Of a DNA stretch of 64,000 nt, positions 55,857 to 64,000 are shown piece after piece (the stretch's first letter is position 1; the number at the start of each line of letters is the position of its first letter). The notes under the pieces are model-generated. The model worked only from the letters and a program-made list of their open reading frames with translations, made no database searches and was not told where the DNA came from. The stretch comes from Dermatophilaceae bacterium Soc4.6 (lineage in GTDB: Bacteria; Actinomycetota; Actinomycetes; Actinomycetales; Dermatophilaceae). Location: positions 4,340,001-4,404,000 of the forward strand of contig JAZGVH010000002.1 of the NCBI GenBank assembly GCA_039889245.1, read 5' to 3'. The position numbers were made by a program, and so were the translations under genes.

Positions 55857-56375
55857 ATGAGCACCCACCACACGAGCCCGAGGGCCGCCGCGGCCCGGCG
55901 GGGTCGGACGACGTTGACCGCTGACGTCGGTCGTCGCCCTCCCGTGGCCGCGACGACCCTGGAGCTGCTCGACCGAGCCCGCGGCAGCCTGCTGCTCGCG
56001 TGCCGCACCGGCGACGGCGCCGAGCGCTACCTCGAGGCCCACCTCGGAGCGCTGCGGGCAGCTGCGGCTCTGCTCTCGGCCCGCAGTGCGGCCACCGGTC
56101 GCTCTCGTCCGCGCAGCGTGTGGGAGGTCCTGCCGGTCGTCGCGCCGGAGCTGACCGAGTGGGCCACCTTCTTCGCCGGGTCGGCCCGGCGCCGGGTCGT
56201 CGTCGAGCGCGGGGGAGCCCCCAGCGCCCGGGAGGCCGACGACCTGCTGCGTCAGGCGGAGGTCTTCCTCGAGATCGTCCAGGACAGCCTCGGGGTGCTC
56301 CGGGCCGATCGGCTGCCCGACTACCTCGCACCCGTCTCCCTCGGGCAGTCCTCTGCCCGGGGCCAGGACGGCTGA
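55857..56375 (+). CDS. SAV_6107-family HEPN domain protein
   Basis: A 172-residue mostly helical protein (LELLDRARGSLLLACRTGDG, then AERYLEAHLGALRAAAALLS). It matches the layout of the SAV_6107 HEPN family encoded next to dnaE2 in many actinobacteria. HEPN proteins are often RNases (Rx4-6H motif) or nucleotide-binding partners. I cannot place a convincing RxxxxH, so RNase activity is doubtful. The first 35 residues are disordered and basic. It lies between DUF6504 and dnaE2 on the SOS transcript; its stop is 7 nt before the dnaE2 start. Confidence 0.8.
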   Translation: MSTHHTSPRAAAARRGRTTLTADVGRRPPVAATTLELLDRARGSLLLACRTGDGAERYLEAHLGALRAAAALLSARSAATGRSRPRSVWEVLPVVAPELTEWATFFAGSARRRVVVERGGAPSAREADDLLRQAEVFLEIVQDSLGVLRADRLPDYLAPVSLGQSSARGQDG

Positions 56376-56382
56376 TGACCCT

Positions 56383-59300
56383 GTGCACGACACCTTCGTC
56401 CACCTCCACGTCGCCTCGGGCTACTCCTTGCAGTACGGCGCGTCGACCCCCGCCGCCCTCGTCGAGCGGGCCGCCGCCTGGGGTCAGCCGGCGCTCGCCC
56501 TCACCGACCGTGACGGGCTCTACGGCGCGGTGCGGTTCGTCCAGGCCTGCGAGGCGGCAGGAGTCGCCCCGATCCTCGGTGTCGACCTCGCCGTGCACGT
56601 GACGGCCCCCGCTCGCCGGTCGGGAGGCCGTGACCGGGGCGGGCCAGGGATGTGGGACGGGTCCGCCGGCCTGACCGGCCTGACCGGCACGACCGGCCTG
56701 ACCGGGGCTGGGGGGTCGGGATGGGGACGACGGGCCGGAGGCGCGGTGCCACCCCCGGCTGCGCGGACGCCGGCCGGCTCCAGGGTGCGCGAGACCGGGC
56801 GCACCCCGACCCGGGGTGGGGCCGCCGTGGACGCCCGGCTGCCGCGGGTGACCGTGCTCGCCCGCGGACGTCGTCTCGGTCTCGACCCCGGAGCAGGCTG
56901 GGGGCGACTGTGCCGCCTCGTCACCCGCACCCACCTCGCCGGTGGGCGGGGGGAGCCGGTGACGAGTCCCGACCTGCTCGCCGAGCACGCCCGCTCCCCG
57001 GGTCCCTCCGGTGCAGGTCCGAGCCCGCTCGTCGTCCTGCTCGGGCCCGACTCCGACGTCGGCCGGGCAGCACTGGCCCGGCGACGCGACCTGGCCCGGG
57101 CCGCCCTGGCTCGGTGGCAGGCGCTCCTGCCGCACGACGCCCTGGCCATCGAGGTCGTGTGCCACGGCGGGCCGGAGGGCACCCCGGCCAGCCTCGGTCA
57201 CGCGGCCCGTCTCTACGCCCTGGCCCGTGAGCACGGCATCCGCGTCGTCCTCACCGCCGCCGTGCGGCACGCCGACCCCAGCGAGGCCGCGACGGTCGAC
57301 GTCCTCGACGCGGCCCGTCGGCTCGTCGCCCTCGACGTGCGGCACCTCGACCGGGTGACCACGGCCGGCCACCTCGGTCCCACCCCGGCGATGTATGCCG
57401 TGGCCTGCGACATCCTCCAGGCCTCGGGGCCCGGCATCAGCGGCGGAGGGGTGGTCGCCAGGGAGGGCGCGTCGGCGCTGCTCGCGTCGACGGTCGAGCT
57501 GGCGCAGGAGTGCGCTCTCGACCCCGCCCTCGACCTCGGCATCGGCAGCGTGCACCTGCCCGAGCAGTCGGTCCTCGGCATCGCCCCCTCTGACGACCCG
57601 CAGGACGTCCTCACCCAGCGGTGCCGCGCCGCCGTCGGTCAGTGCTACCCCACGAGCAGCCCGTCCGAGCTCGCCGGTGTCGAGGCCCGGCTCGCCGACG
57701 AGCTCGAGGTGATCGGTGGGTTGGGGTATCCCACCTACTTCCTCACCGTCGCCATCGTCGTCGACCTCATCCGCGAGATGGGGGTCCGGGTCGCCGCCCG
57801 GGGTTCGGGCGCGGGGTCGCTCGTCAACTACCTCCTCGGCATCTCGGGGGTCGACCCGCTGCGCTACGGACTGCTCATGGAGCGCTTCTGCTCCCCCCTG
57901 CGGGCGCAGCTGCCCGACATCGACATCGACGTCGAGGCGGCCCGGCGCACCGAGATCTACGAGCGGGTCCTCGAGCACTTCGGTGGTGAGCGGGTCACCT
58001 GCGTCTCGATGATGGACAGCTACCGGGTGCGTCACGCGATCCGCGACGTCGGGGCCGCGCTGGGCCTGCCTCCCACCGAGGTCGACGCGATGGCCAAGGC
58101 GTTTCCCCACATCTCGGCCCGCAACGTCCGCCACGCCATCGCCGACCTGCCCGAGCTGCGTGCGAGCGGCCTGAACGCCCCGCGTCTCGACCTGATGCTC
58201 GACCTCGTCGAGCGTCTCGACGGTCTGCCCCGGCACATCGCCCTCCACCCGTGCGGGGTGGTCCTGTCCAACTCCGGGCTGCTCGACCGCACCCCGATCG
58301 AGGCCAGCTATGCCGGCTTCCCCATGAGCCAGTTCGACAAGGACGACGTCGAGGCCCTCGGGCTGCTCAAGCTCGACATCCTCGGCATCCGGATGCAGTC
58401 GGCGATGGCTCACGCCGTCGAGCAGGTCCGCCTCGTCGAGCAGGTGGAGGTCGACCTCGACGACCGCACCCAGGTGGCTCTCGACGACGAGGCGACCTTC
58501 CGACTCATCCGCACGGCCCACACCCTGGGCTGCTTCCAGATCGAGAGCCCCGGCCAGCGGGAGCTCATCGGCAAGTTCGGCCCCCGGACCTTCGAGGACC
58601 TCATCACCGACATCTCCCTCTTCCGTCCCGGGCCGGTGAAGTCCGACATGATCGTCCCGTTCCTCAACGCCCGGCAGGGCTGGGCCGAGCCGCAGTTCCT
58701 CCATCCGACGCTCATCCCGGCGCTGCGCGAGACCGAGGGTGTCGTCGTCTTCCACGAGCAGGTGCTGCTCATCGTCGCCGAGACGACGGGCGTCACCCTC
58801 GCCCAGGCCGACGAGGTGCGCCGGGGGATGGGGTCCCCCGCGGGGCAGCAGCAGCTCGAGGCCTGGTGGCGCCCGGCCGCCCTGGCCCGGGGGTACGACC
58901 CCGCCGACTGCGACCGCATCTGGGAGGTCCTCAAGGCCTTCGCGTCGTTCGGGTTCTGCAAGGCGCACGCGGCGGCGTTCGCGCTCCCGACCTACCAGTC
59001 GGCGTGGCTGAAGACCCATCACCCGGCGGCCTTCCTCTCCGGGGTGCTCACCCACGACCCGGGGATGTATCCCAAGAGGCTCATCCTCGATGACGCCCGC
59101 AGCCTCGGGATCGCGGTCCTCGGTCTCGACGTCAACGCCTCGACCGGTGCCTACGTCGTCGAGCGGGTCGACCACGGACCTCACGGCGACGGCAGCGCCA
59201 CTCCCGGCACCGCACCCGATGCCCCGTCCGGTCTCTCCGGCACGCCGTCGGGTCACGTCGGCCAGCACCCCGACCTGCCGGACGGCAGTGCCCACGGCAT

Positions 59301-60846
59301 CCGCCTGTCCCTGTCGGACGTCAAGGGCATCAGCGCCGCCGAGGTGGCCCGCATCGTGGCCGGCCAGCCCTATGCGGGCCTCGCCGACTTCTGGCGACGG
59401 GCCCAGGTCTCCCGCCCGACGGTCGAGCGGCTTGTGCTCGCCGGGGGGTTCGATGCCGTCTACGGCATCGGCTCGCTCACTCCGCAGCGGGCCATCGCCT
59501 CCGGCCCGGGGCGTCGAGGTCGGGTGACCCGCCGCGACCTGCTCCTGCACGTCGCCGAGCTCGACCGGTGGTCGCGCTCGGGCTCGGGTCGCGCCCGGCC
59601 CCGGGTCGTGGCGGCGTCCGCATCGGCGCGCACCGTGGTGACGAGCCGGGTCCGCGAGGAAGGAGAGGACGGGGAGGGAGGAGCAGGAGCAGGAGCAGGA
59701 GCAGGGGAGGACGTCGCCCGGCTCGCGGCCCTCCAGTCCCGATCTGCCCGACCCGTGGTCCCGGCCGACCAGCACGCCACCCAGCTGACGCTCGACCTCG
59801 GCGACACCCCTCGTCTCGAGCGCAGCTCGGGGCTGCCGGAGATGACGGGCCCCGAGCGGGTCAGGGCCGAGCTCGACATCCTCGGGCTCGACGCCAGCGC
59901 CCACATCGTCGACTTCTACGTCCCGATGCTCGACGCCCTCGGAGTCACCCGCTCGCGCGACCTGCTCACCGCCCGTAACCGGGGTGAGGTCTGGGTCGCG
60001 GGGGTCAAGGTCGCCACCCAGACGCCACCGGTCCGCTCGGGGCGGCGGGTGGTCTTCCTCACCCTCGACGATGCGACCGGGCCTGCCGACGCCACGTTCT
60101 TCGAGGACGTCCAGGGCCCTTACGCCAGCACCGTCTTCCACTCCTGGATGCTCCTCGTGCGGGGGGTGCTGCGGCGCACGGGCCCACGAGGGGTCTCGGT
60201 CCGAGCGACCGGAGCCTGGGAGCTGTCCGGGCTCTGGGAGGCCTGGACCCGCGGCGGGATCGAGGCCGTCCACCAGTCTCTCCGCGCTGCTGACGAGGAG
60301 GCGGTGAGCCGCAGTGCCGCCGCCCTCACGGCAGCGCAGGAGGCCGACGGTCGTGCGCTGCCCGTCCCCGCAGCCGTGTCGCGCTCGGGGGGAGGCCGCG
60401 AGGCTGGGAGCGACCACGAGGCCGGCTCGGACCCCGCCGACCACCCGTACGCCGACGTCCGACCCGGCGGTGTGGGCCGTCGCGGTCGCGCCGGCGGCAT
60501 GGGCGGTGGCCCACGCAGCATCCCCACCACGTCAGCCTCACCTGCTCCTGCTCCTGCTGCTGCCCCGGCTGCTGCCGCCGCCGCCTCGGCGCCCTCCCGT
60601 CAGGTGCCGAGCGGCACGGCTCCCGGTGGGGTCGGGCACGTCGTCGACGGGGTGCACACCCGTCGAGTGCTCGTGCACGCATCGGGGTTCGTCCAGTCCC
60701 CCTACGCCGACATCAAGCCGGCGGGGTCCGGTTCCCGGTCGTCACGCGAGCTGTCCGATCCCTCGGTCGTGCCCGACGACACCGGGCTGCTCGGCCTGCC
60801 TCCTCGCAAGCTGTGGCACTCCAGCCCCGGAAGCTCGGGGCACTAG
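56383..60846 (+). CDS. dnaE2: Error-prone DNA polymerase DnaE2 (ImuC)
   Basis: A C-family polymerase for damage-induced translesion synthesis. It opens with a PHP domain (FVHLHVASGYSLQYGAS). The polymerase active site has PDIDID at about 511-516, with GSGAGSLVNYLLGI before it and the FCKAHAAAFALPTYQSAW fingers segment. The C-terminal part has an HhH and OB-fold region. At 1487 residues it is some 300-400 longer than usual. The extra length comes from low-complexity insertions: one inside the PHP region (about 83-145), one near 935-970, an Ala-Gly stretch near 1100, and a 150-residue tail with two SPYAD/PYAD motifs. It is LexA-controlled through the upstream box. imuA/imuB are not in the window. 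Confidence 0.94.
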   Translation: MHDTFVHLHVASGYSLQYGASTPAALVERAAAWGQPALALTDRDGLYGAVRFVQACEAAGVAPILGVDLAVHVTAPARRSGGRDRGGPGMWDGSAGLTGLTGTTGLTGAGGSGWGRRAGGAVPPPAARTPAGSRVRETGRTPTRGGAAVDARLPRVTVLARGRRLGLDPGAGWGRLCRLVTRTHLAGGRGEPVTSPDLLAEHARSPGPSGAGPSPLVVLLGPDSDVGRAALARRRDLARAALARWQALLPHDALAIEVVCHGGPEGTPASLGHAARLYALAREHGIRVVLTAAVRHADPSEAATVDVLDAARRLVALDVRHLDRVTTAGHLGPTPAMYAVACDILQASGPGISGGGVVAREGASALLASTVELAQECALDPALDLGIGSVHLPEQSVLGIAPSDDPQDVLTQRCRAAVGQCYPTSSPSELAGVEARLADELEVIGGLGYPTYFLTVAIVVDLIREMGVRVAARGSGAGSLVNYLLGISGVDPLRYGLLMERFCSPLRAQLPDIDIDVEAARRTEIYERVLEHFGGERVTCVSMMDSYRVRHAIRDVGAALGLPPTEVDAMAKAFPHISARNVRHAIADLPELRASGLNAPRLDLMLDLVERLDGLPRHIALHPCGVVLSNSGLLDRTPIEASYAGFPMSQFDKDDVEALGLLKLDILGIRMQSAMAHAVEQVRLVEQVEVDLDDRTQVALDDEATFRLIRTAHTLGCFQIESPGQRELIGKFGPRTFEDLITDISLFRPGPVKSDMIVPFLNARQGWAEPQFLHPTLIPALRETEGVVVFHEQVLLIVAETTGVTLAQADEVRRGMGSPAGQQQLEAWWRPAALARGYDPADCDRIWEVLKAFASFGFCKAHAAAFALPTYQSAWLKTHHPAAFLSGVLTHDPGMYPKRLILDDARSLGIAVLGLDVNASTGAYVVERVDHGPHGDGSATPGTAPDAPSGLSGTPSGHVGQHPDLPDGSAHGIRLSLSDVKGISAAEVARIVAGQPYAGLADFWRRAQVSRPTVERLVLAGGFDAVYGIGSLTPQRAIASGPGRRGRVTRRDLLLHVAELDRWSRSGSGRARPRVVAASASARTVVTSRVREEGEDGEGGAGAGAGAGEDVARLAALQSRSARPVVPADQHATQLTLDLGDTPRLERSSGLPEMTGPERVRAELDILGLDASAHIVDFYVPMLDALGVTRSRDLLTARNRGEVWVAGVKVATQTPPVRSGRRVVFLTLDDATGPADATFFEDVQGPYASTVFHSWMLLVRGVLRRTGPRGVSVRATGAWELSGLWEAWTRGGIEAVHQSLRAADEEAVSRSAAALTAAQEADGRALPVPAAVSRSGGGREAGSDHEAGSDPADHPYADVRPGGVGRRGRAGGMGGGPRSIPTTSASPAPAPAAAPAAAAAASAPSRQVPSGTAPGGVGHVVDGVHTRRVLVHASGFVQSPYADIKPAGSGSRSSRELSDPSVVPDDTGLLGLPPRKLWHSSPGSSGH
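56668..56703 (+). repeat. 9-bp in-frame tandem repeat, 4 copies (Gly-Leu-Thr)
   Basis: GGCCTGACC repeated four times (third copy GGCACGACC) within the low-complexity insertion of the dnaE2 PHP region. Confidence 0.88.
59683..59706 (+). repeat. 6-bp in-frame tandem repeat, 4 copies (Ala-Gly)
   Basis: GCAGGA three times and GCAGGG once, in a linker near the dnaE2 C-terminal OB region. A related CTGCTC-type run encodes an Ala/Pro tract near 60541-60590. Confidence 0.88.
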
Positions 60847-60895
60847 TGTTGCGACCAGACCACCAGCATGCTGCGAAGGGCGGAGAAGGATCCTC

Positions 60896-61717
60896 ATGGC
60901 CGACGAACGGCGCTCGTCAGGGCGTGTGGGGGCGGCGTCCTTGCGCAACCACGCGGTGTCGACCGCCGTCGACGACCTCGTCACCGGTGAGCAGGCCCGA
61001 CTGGGTCGTCCTCTCCAGGTCCTCGACCTCGGCGGCGGCACCGGCGGTCTCGCCGTGCGACTGGCCGAGCTCGGTCACGCCGTCACCGTGCTCGACCCCA
61101 GCCCCGATGCCCTGGCCGCGCTCACCCGTCGGGCTGCCGAGTCCGGGGTCGCCGACCGGGTCACCGCCCTGCAGGGCGACGCCGACTCGCTCGTGGGCAC
61201 CAGCCCCCTCGTCGGCCCCGAGCCCACCGAGCCCACCGAGCCCACTCGTCTCGCCGGGCCCTACGACCTGGTGTGCTGTCACGGGGTCCTCGAGGTCGTC
61301 GACGACCCGGCCGCCACCCTCACCGCCGCCGCCGGGGTGCTCGCGCCGGGCGGTCATCTCTCGGTCACCGTCCCGGGGCGCCTCGCCGCGGTCCTGGCCA
61401 AGGTGCTCGCGGGTGACGTCGGGGCGGCGCTCGAGCTGCTCGTCAGCGCCGACGGTCGGTGGGGTGCCGCCGACCCGCTGCCGCGCCGGTTCGACCTCGC
61501 CGGCCTGCGCCGGCTCCTCGAGGACGCCGGGCTGGTCGTCCAGCGGCTGCAGGGCGTACGGGTCTTCGGTGACCTCCTGCCAGCGGGGGCCCTCGACGAC
61601 CCGTCCGACCAGTCGGCCTTCCTCGCGCTGGAGCAGGCCGTCTCCACCCACCCCGACCACGGCGCCGTCCTCGGTGGCCTGGGCGCCCACCTCCACGCCG
61701 TCGCGCGCTCGACCTGA
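60896..61717 (+). CDS. Class I SAM-dependent methyltransferase
   Basis: A 273-residue methyltransferase. The SAM-binding glycine loop is VLDLGGGTGGLAVRLAELG (about 43-61), the acidic ribose contact is VTVLDPSPDALAAL, and YDLVCCHGVLEVVDDP is the post-motif. The pattern resembles tRNA (CmoM-type) or small-molecule methyltransferases; the substrate is unknown. I start at ATG 60896 (MADERRSS), with GGAGAAGGA upstream. It contains a short Glu-Pro-Thr repeat. It lies 49 nt after dnaE2, so SOS read-through is possible. Confidence 0.9.
   Translation: MADERRSSGRVGAASLRNHAVSTAVDDLVTGEQARLGRPLQVLDLGGGTGGLAVRLAELGHAVTVLDPSPDALAALTRRAAESGVADRVTALQGDADSLVGTSPLVGPEPTEPTEPTRLAGPYDLVCCHGVLEVVDDPAATLTAAAGVLAPGGHLSVTVPGRLAAVLAKVLAGDVGAALELLVSADGRWGAADPLPRRFDLAGLRRLLEDAGLVVQRLQGVRVFGDLLPAGALDDPSDQSAFLALEQAVSTHPDHGAVLGGLGAHLHAVARST
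61220..61246 (+). repeat. 9-bp in-frame tandem repeat, 3 copies (Glu-Pro-Thr)
   Basis: GAGCCCACC twice and GAGCCCACT once inside the methyltransferase gene. Confidence 0.85.
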
Positions 61718-61753
61718 GGCCCGCCCCACCGCGGTGCGGCCCCGGAGGCAGCG

Positions 61754-63067
61754 ATGAGCCGGCGACAGTTCACGGCGCCCCGACGCACGGCTGACGGTGA
61801 GCCCGACGACACCGGCTGCACGGTGCTGCACGTCGACATGGACGCCTTCTACGCCTCGGCGTCGCTCATCGACCGGCCCGAGCTGCGGGGGCGCCCCGTC
61901 ATCATCGGCGGCGGGGGTCGCTCGGTCGTGCTGTCCGCGACCTACGAGGCCCGGCGGTTCGGGGTCACCTCGGCGATGCCGATGTCCCGGGCGCGGCGGC
62001 TGTGCCCCCAGGCGGTCGTGATCCAGCCGGACTTCACGCGCTACGCCCAGATCTCCGAGGCGATCATGGCGACCTTCCACTCGGTCACCGACGTCGTCGA
62101 GCCACTCTCCCTCGACGAGGCGTTTCTCGAGGTCTCGGGAGCTCGACGGCGGCTCGGTCCCCCTGCCCACATCGCCCAGCAGCTGCGCGACGCCATCGCT
62201 GACGAGCAGGGCATCACCTGCTCCGTCGGGGTGGCGTCCACGAAGTTCGTCGCCAAGCTCGCCTCCGGTCTGGCCAAGCCCGACGGGATGATCGTCGTCC
62301 CCGTCGCCGAGGTGCTCGGTTTCCTCCACCAGCTGCCCGTCGGTGCCCTGTGGGGAGTGGGTGAGCGCACCGAGGAGGTCCTGCAGCGACTGGGGCTGCG
62401 CACGGTCGCCGACATCGCGCACACTCCGGTCGAGACCCTGCGCACCGCGCTGGGTGACGGCACCGGCACCCACCTGCACCAGCTCGCCTGGGGTCGCGAC
62501 GAGCGGGCGGTGGTGCGTCAGCAGCGCGAGAAGAGCATCGGCTCGGACGAGACGTTCGGGCACGACGTCGACGACCCCGTCGTCATCCACCGCGAGCTGC
62601 TGCGGCTGAGCGACCGGACGGCAGCCCGGGTGCGGTCCGCCGGTCTCGTCGGGCGCACGGTCACGGTCAAGGTGAGGTTCGCCGACTTCACCACGATCAC
62701 CAGGTCGCGGACCCTGCGCGACCCCACCGACGTCTCACGCGACCTCTACGCCACCGCCCGCTCCCTCTTCGACGCGCTCGGTCTGCAGCGGGCCCGGATC
62801 CGGCTCGTGGGGGTCCGGATGGAGGGCCTCACCGAGGCGGCGGGCGCCCCCATCCAGGCCACCCTCGACGAGCCCGACTTCGGGTGGCGGGACGCCGACC
62901 GGGCCGTCGACCGCGCCAGCGCCCGCTTCGGGGCCGGGGCGGTGCGTCCGGCTGCCCTCGTGCGTGAGCCAGGCGTGCCCGGACGCTCCGGACCCTCTGG
63001 TCGCGCCGGACCCTCCAGACCTCCGGTGCCTCCCGGACGCACGGGCCGAGCCGTCCCCCCGCCGTGA
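61754..63067 (+). CDS. dinB: DNA polymerase IV (DinB, Y-family)
   Basis: A translesion polymerase of 437 residues. Catalytic motifs are LHVDMDAFYASASL (about 25-38, two aspartates) and SLDEAFLEVSG (about 118-128). The helix-hairpin-helix is WGVGERTEEVLQRLGLRTV, and the little-finger domain follows. GGAGG precedes the ATG. The last 40 residues are Pro/Gly/Arg low complexity and lack an obvious clamp-binding motif at the very end. It has no SOS box of its own that I can see, but lies 0.9 kb downstream of dnaE2 on the same strand. Confidence 0.93.
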   Translation: MSRRQFTAPRRTADGEPDDTGCTVLHVDMDAFYASASLIDRPELRGRPVIIGGGGRSVVLSATYEARRFGVTSAMPMSRARRLCPQAVVIQPDFTRYAQISEAIMATFHSVTDVVEPLSLDEAFLEVSGARRRLGPPAHIAQQLRDAIADEQGITCSVGVASTKFVAKLASGLAKPDGMIVVPVAEVLGFLHQLPVGALWGVGERTEEVLQRLGLRTVADIAHTPVETLRTALGDGTGTHLHQLAWGRDERAVVRQQREKSIGSDETFGHDVDDPVVIHRELLRLSDRTAARVRSAGLVGRTVTVKVRFADFTTITRSRTLRDPTDVSRDLYATARSLFDALGLQRARIRLVGVRMEGLTEAAGAPIQATLDEPDFGWRDADRAVDRASARFGAGAVRPAALVREPGVPGRSGPSGRAGPSRPPVPPGRTGRAVPPP

Positions 63068-63233
63068 GGCAGCCGGGTGTGACGAGACCAAGTCCGGGGC
63101 ACTGTCGCGCTGGCCGCGCCCGAGGACTTACAGTGATCAAGAGAGGGTAAGAGACCTCTGCGCTCCGGCGAACCTTGTCGGGTCGCCAGACGTCTTAATG
63201 ATGTAGGCCAGTGTCGGTGAGGGAGGTTTGACG

Positions 63234-63635
63234 GTGCCGCTGTCGGAACACGAGCAGAAGGTCCTCCAGCAGATGGAGCAGGCCTTGTATGCCGAGGACC
63301 CCCGCTTTGCCACCCACATCACGAACCACGGGTTGCACCAGAACAAGCGGCGGATGCTTCTCGGTGGCTTGGGTGTCGTCGCCGGGCTCGCTCTCGTGGT
63401 CCTCTCCGTGCTCAACATGCTGATCTGGCTCGGTGCTGTCGGCTTCGCGCTCATGGTCGCCGGAGGTGCCTATGCCTTCACGCCCACCCGCAAGGCCGTC
63501 GTCGGCGCCGTGGGCGCTGACGGCACGGTGCGCAAGACCGCAGCGGGCGGGAAGAACCGCGCTGGCGCGGGCCGCCAGGGATTCATGCAGCGCATCGAGG
63601 CCCGTTGGGACCGTCGGCGCAACGACAGCTGGTGA
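63234..63635 (+). CDS. DUF3040 family membrane protein
   Basis: A 133-residue protein starting VPLSEHEQKVLQQMEQALYA with EDPRFATHI, the diagnostic DUF3040 opening. Two membrane helices follow (about 42-62 and 66-84), then a basic, Gly-rich cytoplasmic tail. I choose GTG 63234, which has GGAGG 7 nt upstream; a TTG two codons earlier is less likely. In actinobacteria this gene usually lies just upstream of mraZ and the division/cell-wall cluster, which may begin beyond the window. Function unknown. Confidence 0.9.
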   Translation: MPLSEHEQKVLQQMEQALYAEDPRFATHITNHGLHQNKRRMLLGGLGVVAGLALVVLSVLNMLIWLGAVGFALMVAGGAYAFTPTRKAVVGAVGADGTVRKTAAGGKNRAGAGRQGFMQRIEARWDRRRNDSW

Positions 63636-63647
63636 CCTGAGTCACCA
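63630..63647 (+). terminator. Hairpin over the DUF3040 stop codon
   Basis: TGGTGAC (63630-63636), 4-nt loop, GTCACCA (63641-63647), followed by a partly T-rich GCTTCCTTCT. It may be a terminator between convergent genes. Confidence 0.45.
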
Positions 63648-63666
63648 CCTGCTTCCTTCTCAGGTC

Positions 63667-64000
63667 TCAGCCGGTGCCCAGGAGGAGCAGTCCGCTGACC
63701 CACGCCGTGATGATGGCCCCGCCTGCGGCCAGCTCGATGAGCATCGAGATCCCGACCGCGGCCAAGGCTGACCGGGTGACCCGCCACGACTTCCCGAGGT
63801 CGCGCTGACGCACGGCCTCGATCGCGAAGATCCCCCCGACGAAGCCGAGCGGCACTCCGACGAGCGGGATCACCACCCCCAGTCCCACCGCGAGCACCAC
63901 CGCCGCCCCGAGCGTCCACGGCCCGACGCCGGCGACCTTGAGGCGCCGCCCGGGCACGAGGTACTTCGCCACCATGCCAGCGACGAACGGCACGAGCGCG
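63667..64000 (-). CDS. DUF456-family membrane protein (5' end outside window)
   Basis: The visible C-terminal 110 residues contain VAKYLVPGRRLKVAGVGPWT, the hydrophobic VVIPLVGVPLGFVGGIFAIEAVRQR and a final helix ending WVSGLLLLGTG. This is the conserved pattern of DUF456 membrane proteins. The frame stays open to base 64000, and the GTG at 63993 is not a convincing start, so the gene continues beyond the window. No function is known. Confidence 0.85.
   Translation of the reverse strand, partial: ALVPFVAGMVAKYLVPGRRLKVAGVGPWTLGAAVVLAVGLGVVIPLVGVPLGFVGGIFAIEAVRQRDLGKSWRVTRSALAAVGISMLIELAAGGAIITAWVSGLLLLGTG

Noticed and set aside
55600-60444. 1614-residue minus-strand frame opposite dnaE2
   Set aside because: Antisense shadow created by codon-position GC; dnaE2 motifs are unambiguous on the plus strand.
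63175-63203. TTGTCG ... TAATGA as a DUF3040 promoter
   Set aside because: The spacer is only 15 nt and alternatives at 17 nt do not match a -10 box, so the call is too weak.

Overview
The window is a very GC-rich chromosomal segment of an actinobacterium. The evidence is the actinobacterial di-haem cytochrome bc1 subunit QcrC next to CtaE, a PASTA Ser/Thr kinase beside an Rv2175c-type DNA-binding protein, class II DAHP synthase, the DUF6504 / SAV_6107-HEPN / DnaE2 trio, a mycobacterial-type LexA box, many GTG starts and many leaderless genes. The protein repertoire suggests Micrococcales, perhaps an Intrasporangiaceae-like organism; that last step is inference. No rRNA, tRNA, CRISPR array, insertion sequence or prophage was seen, and no gene-free stretch exceeds about 250 bp.

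Layout. (1) 1-7 kb: end of an inositol-monophosphatase gene, a perfect 21-bp terminator stem, then the respiratory operon ctaE-qcrC-qcrA-qcrB on the minus strand, and a receiver-like gene with trpD on the plus strand. (2) 7-18.5 kb: Lrp/AsnC-type protein, exonuclease/UvrC-like protein, SRPBCC proteins, lipoprotein metalloprotease, fadD15-like ligase, then a plus-strand run SRPBCC - ArsA-like ATPase - DUF5304-like - glucokinase - EEP phosphatase - LysR regulator. (3) 18.5-28.3 kb, accessory: a decayed secreted-protein gene, a minus-strand form I CO dehydrogenase operon coxM-coxS-coxL-xdhC/YHS-moxR-coxE, and a decayed molybdenum-hydroxylase gene. (4) 28.3-40.4 kb: membrane protein, esterase, PlsC, DUF1028, aroG, Fpg/Nei glycosylase, acyl-CoA synthetase, a fused ABC exporter and threonine aldolase. 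(5) 40.4-47 kb: glycerol catabolism, with glpK1-iclR diverging from glpD-glpF-glpK2. (6) 47-55 kb: DMT transporter, PASTA kinase, LysM transglycosylase, Rv2175c-like protein, two lycopene cyclase halves, polyprenyl synthase, MTHFR and a YbaK deacylase. (7) 55-64 kb: a LexA-boxed operon DUF6504-HEPN-dnaE2, then a methyltransferase, dinB, DUF3040, and the edge of a DUF456 gene.

From memory, much of this order (ctaE-qcrCAB, trpD, exonuclease/UvrC, fadD15, SRPBCC, ArsA-like, plsC, aroG, PknL/Rv2175c, idsA, MTHFR) follows the Mycobacterium tuberculosis Rv2172c-Rv2196 region. The cox and glp clusters then look like insertions into a conserved block.

Points deserving attention: the XdhC-YHS fusion inside a form I (Mo-Cu) CO dehydrogenase operon; a perfect SOS box and structured leader before the HEPN-DnaE2 operon; at least fourteen genes with a TAnnnT -10 element only 6-7 nt before the start codon; two unrelated genes sharing an identical 12-mer/N29/-10/N7/GTG layout; 9-bp in-frame tandem repeats in eight unrelated genes; and an 8-bp repeat abutting the putative glpF -10 box.
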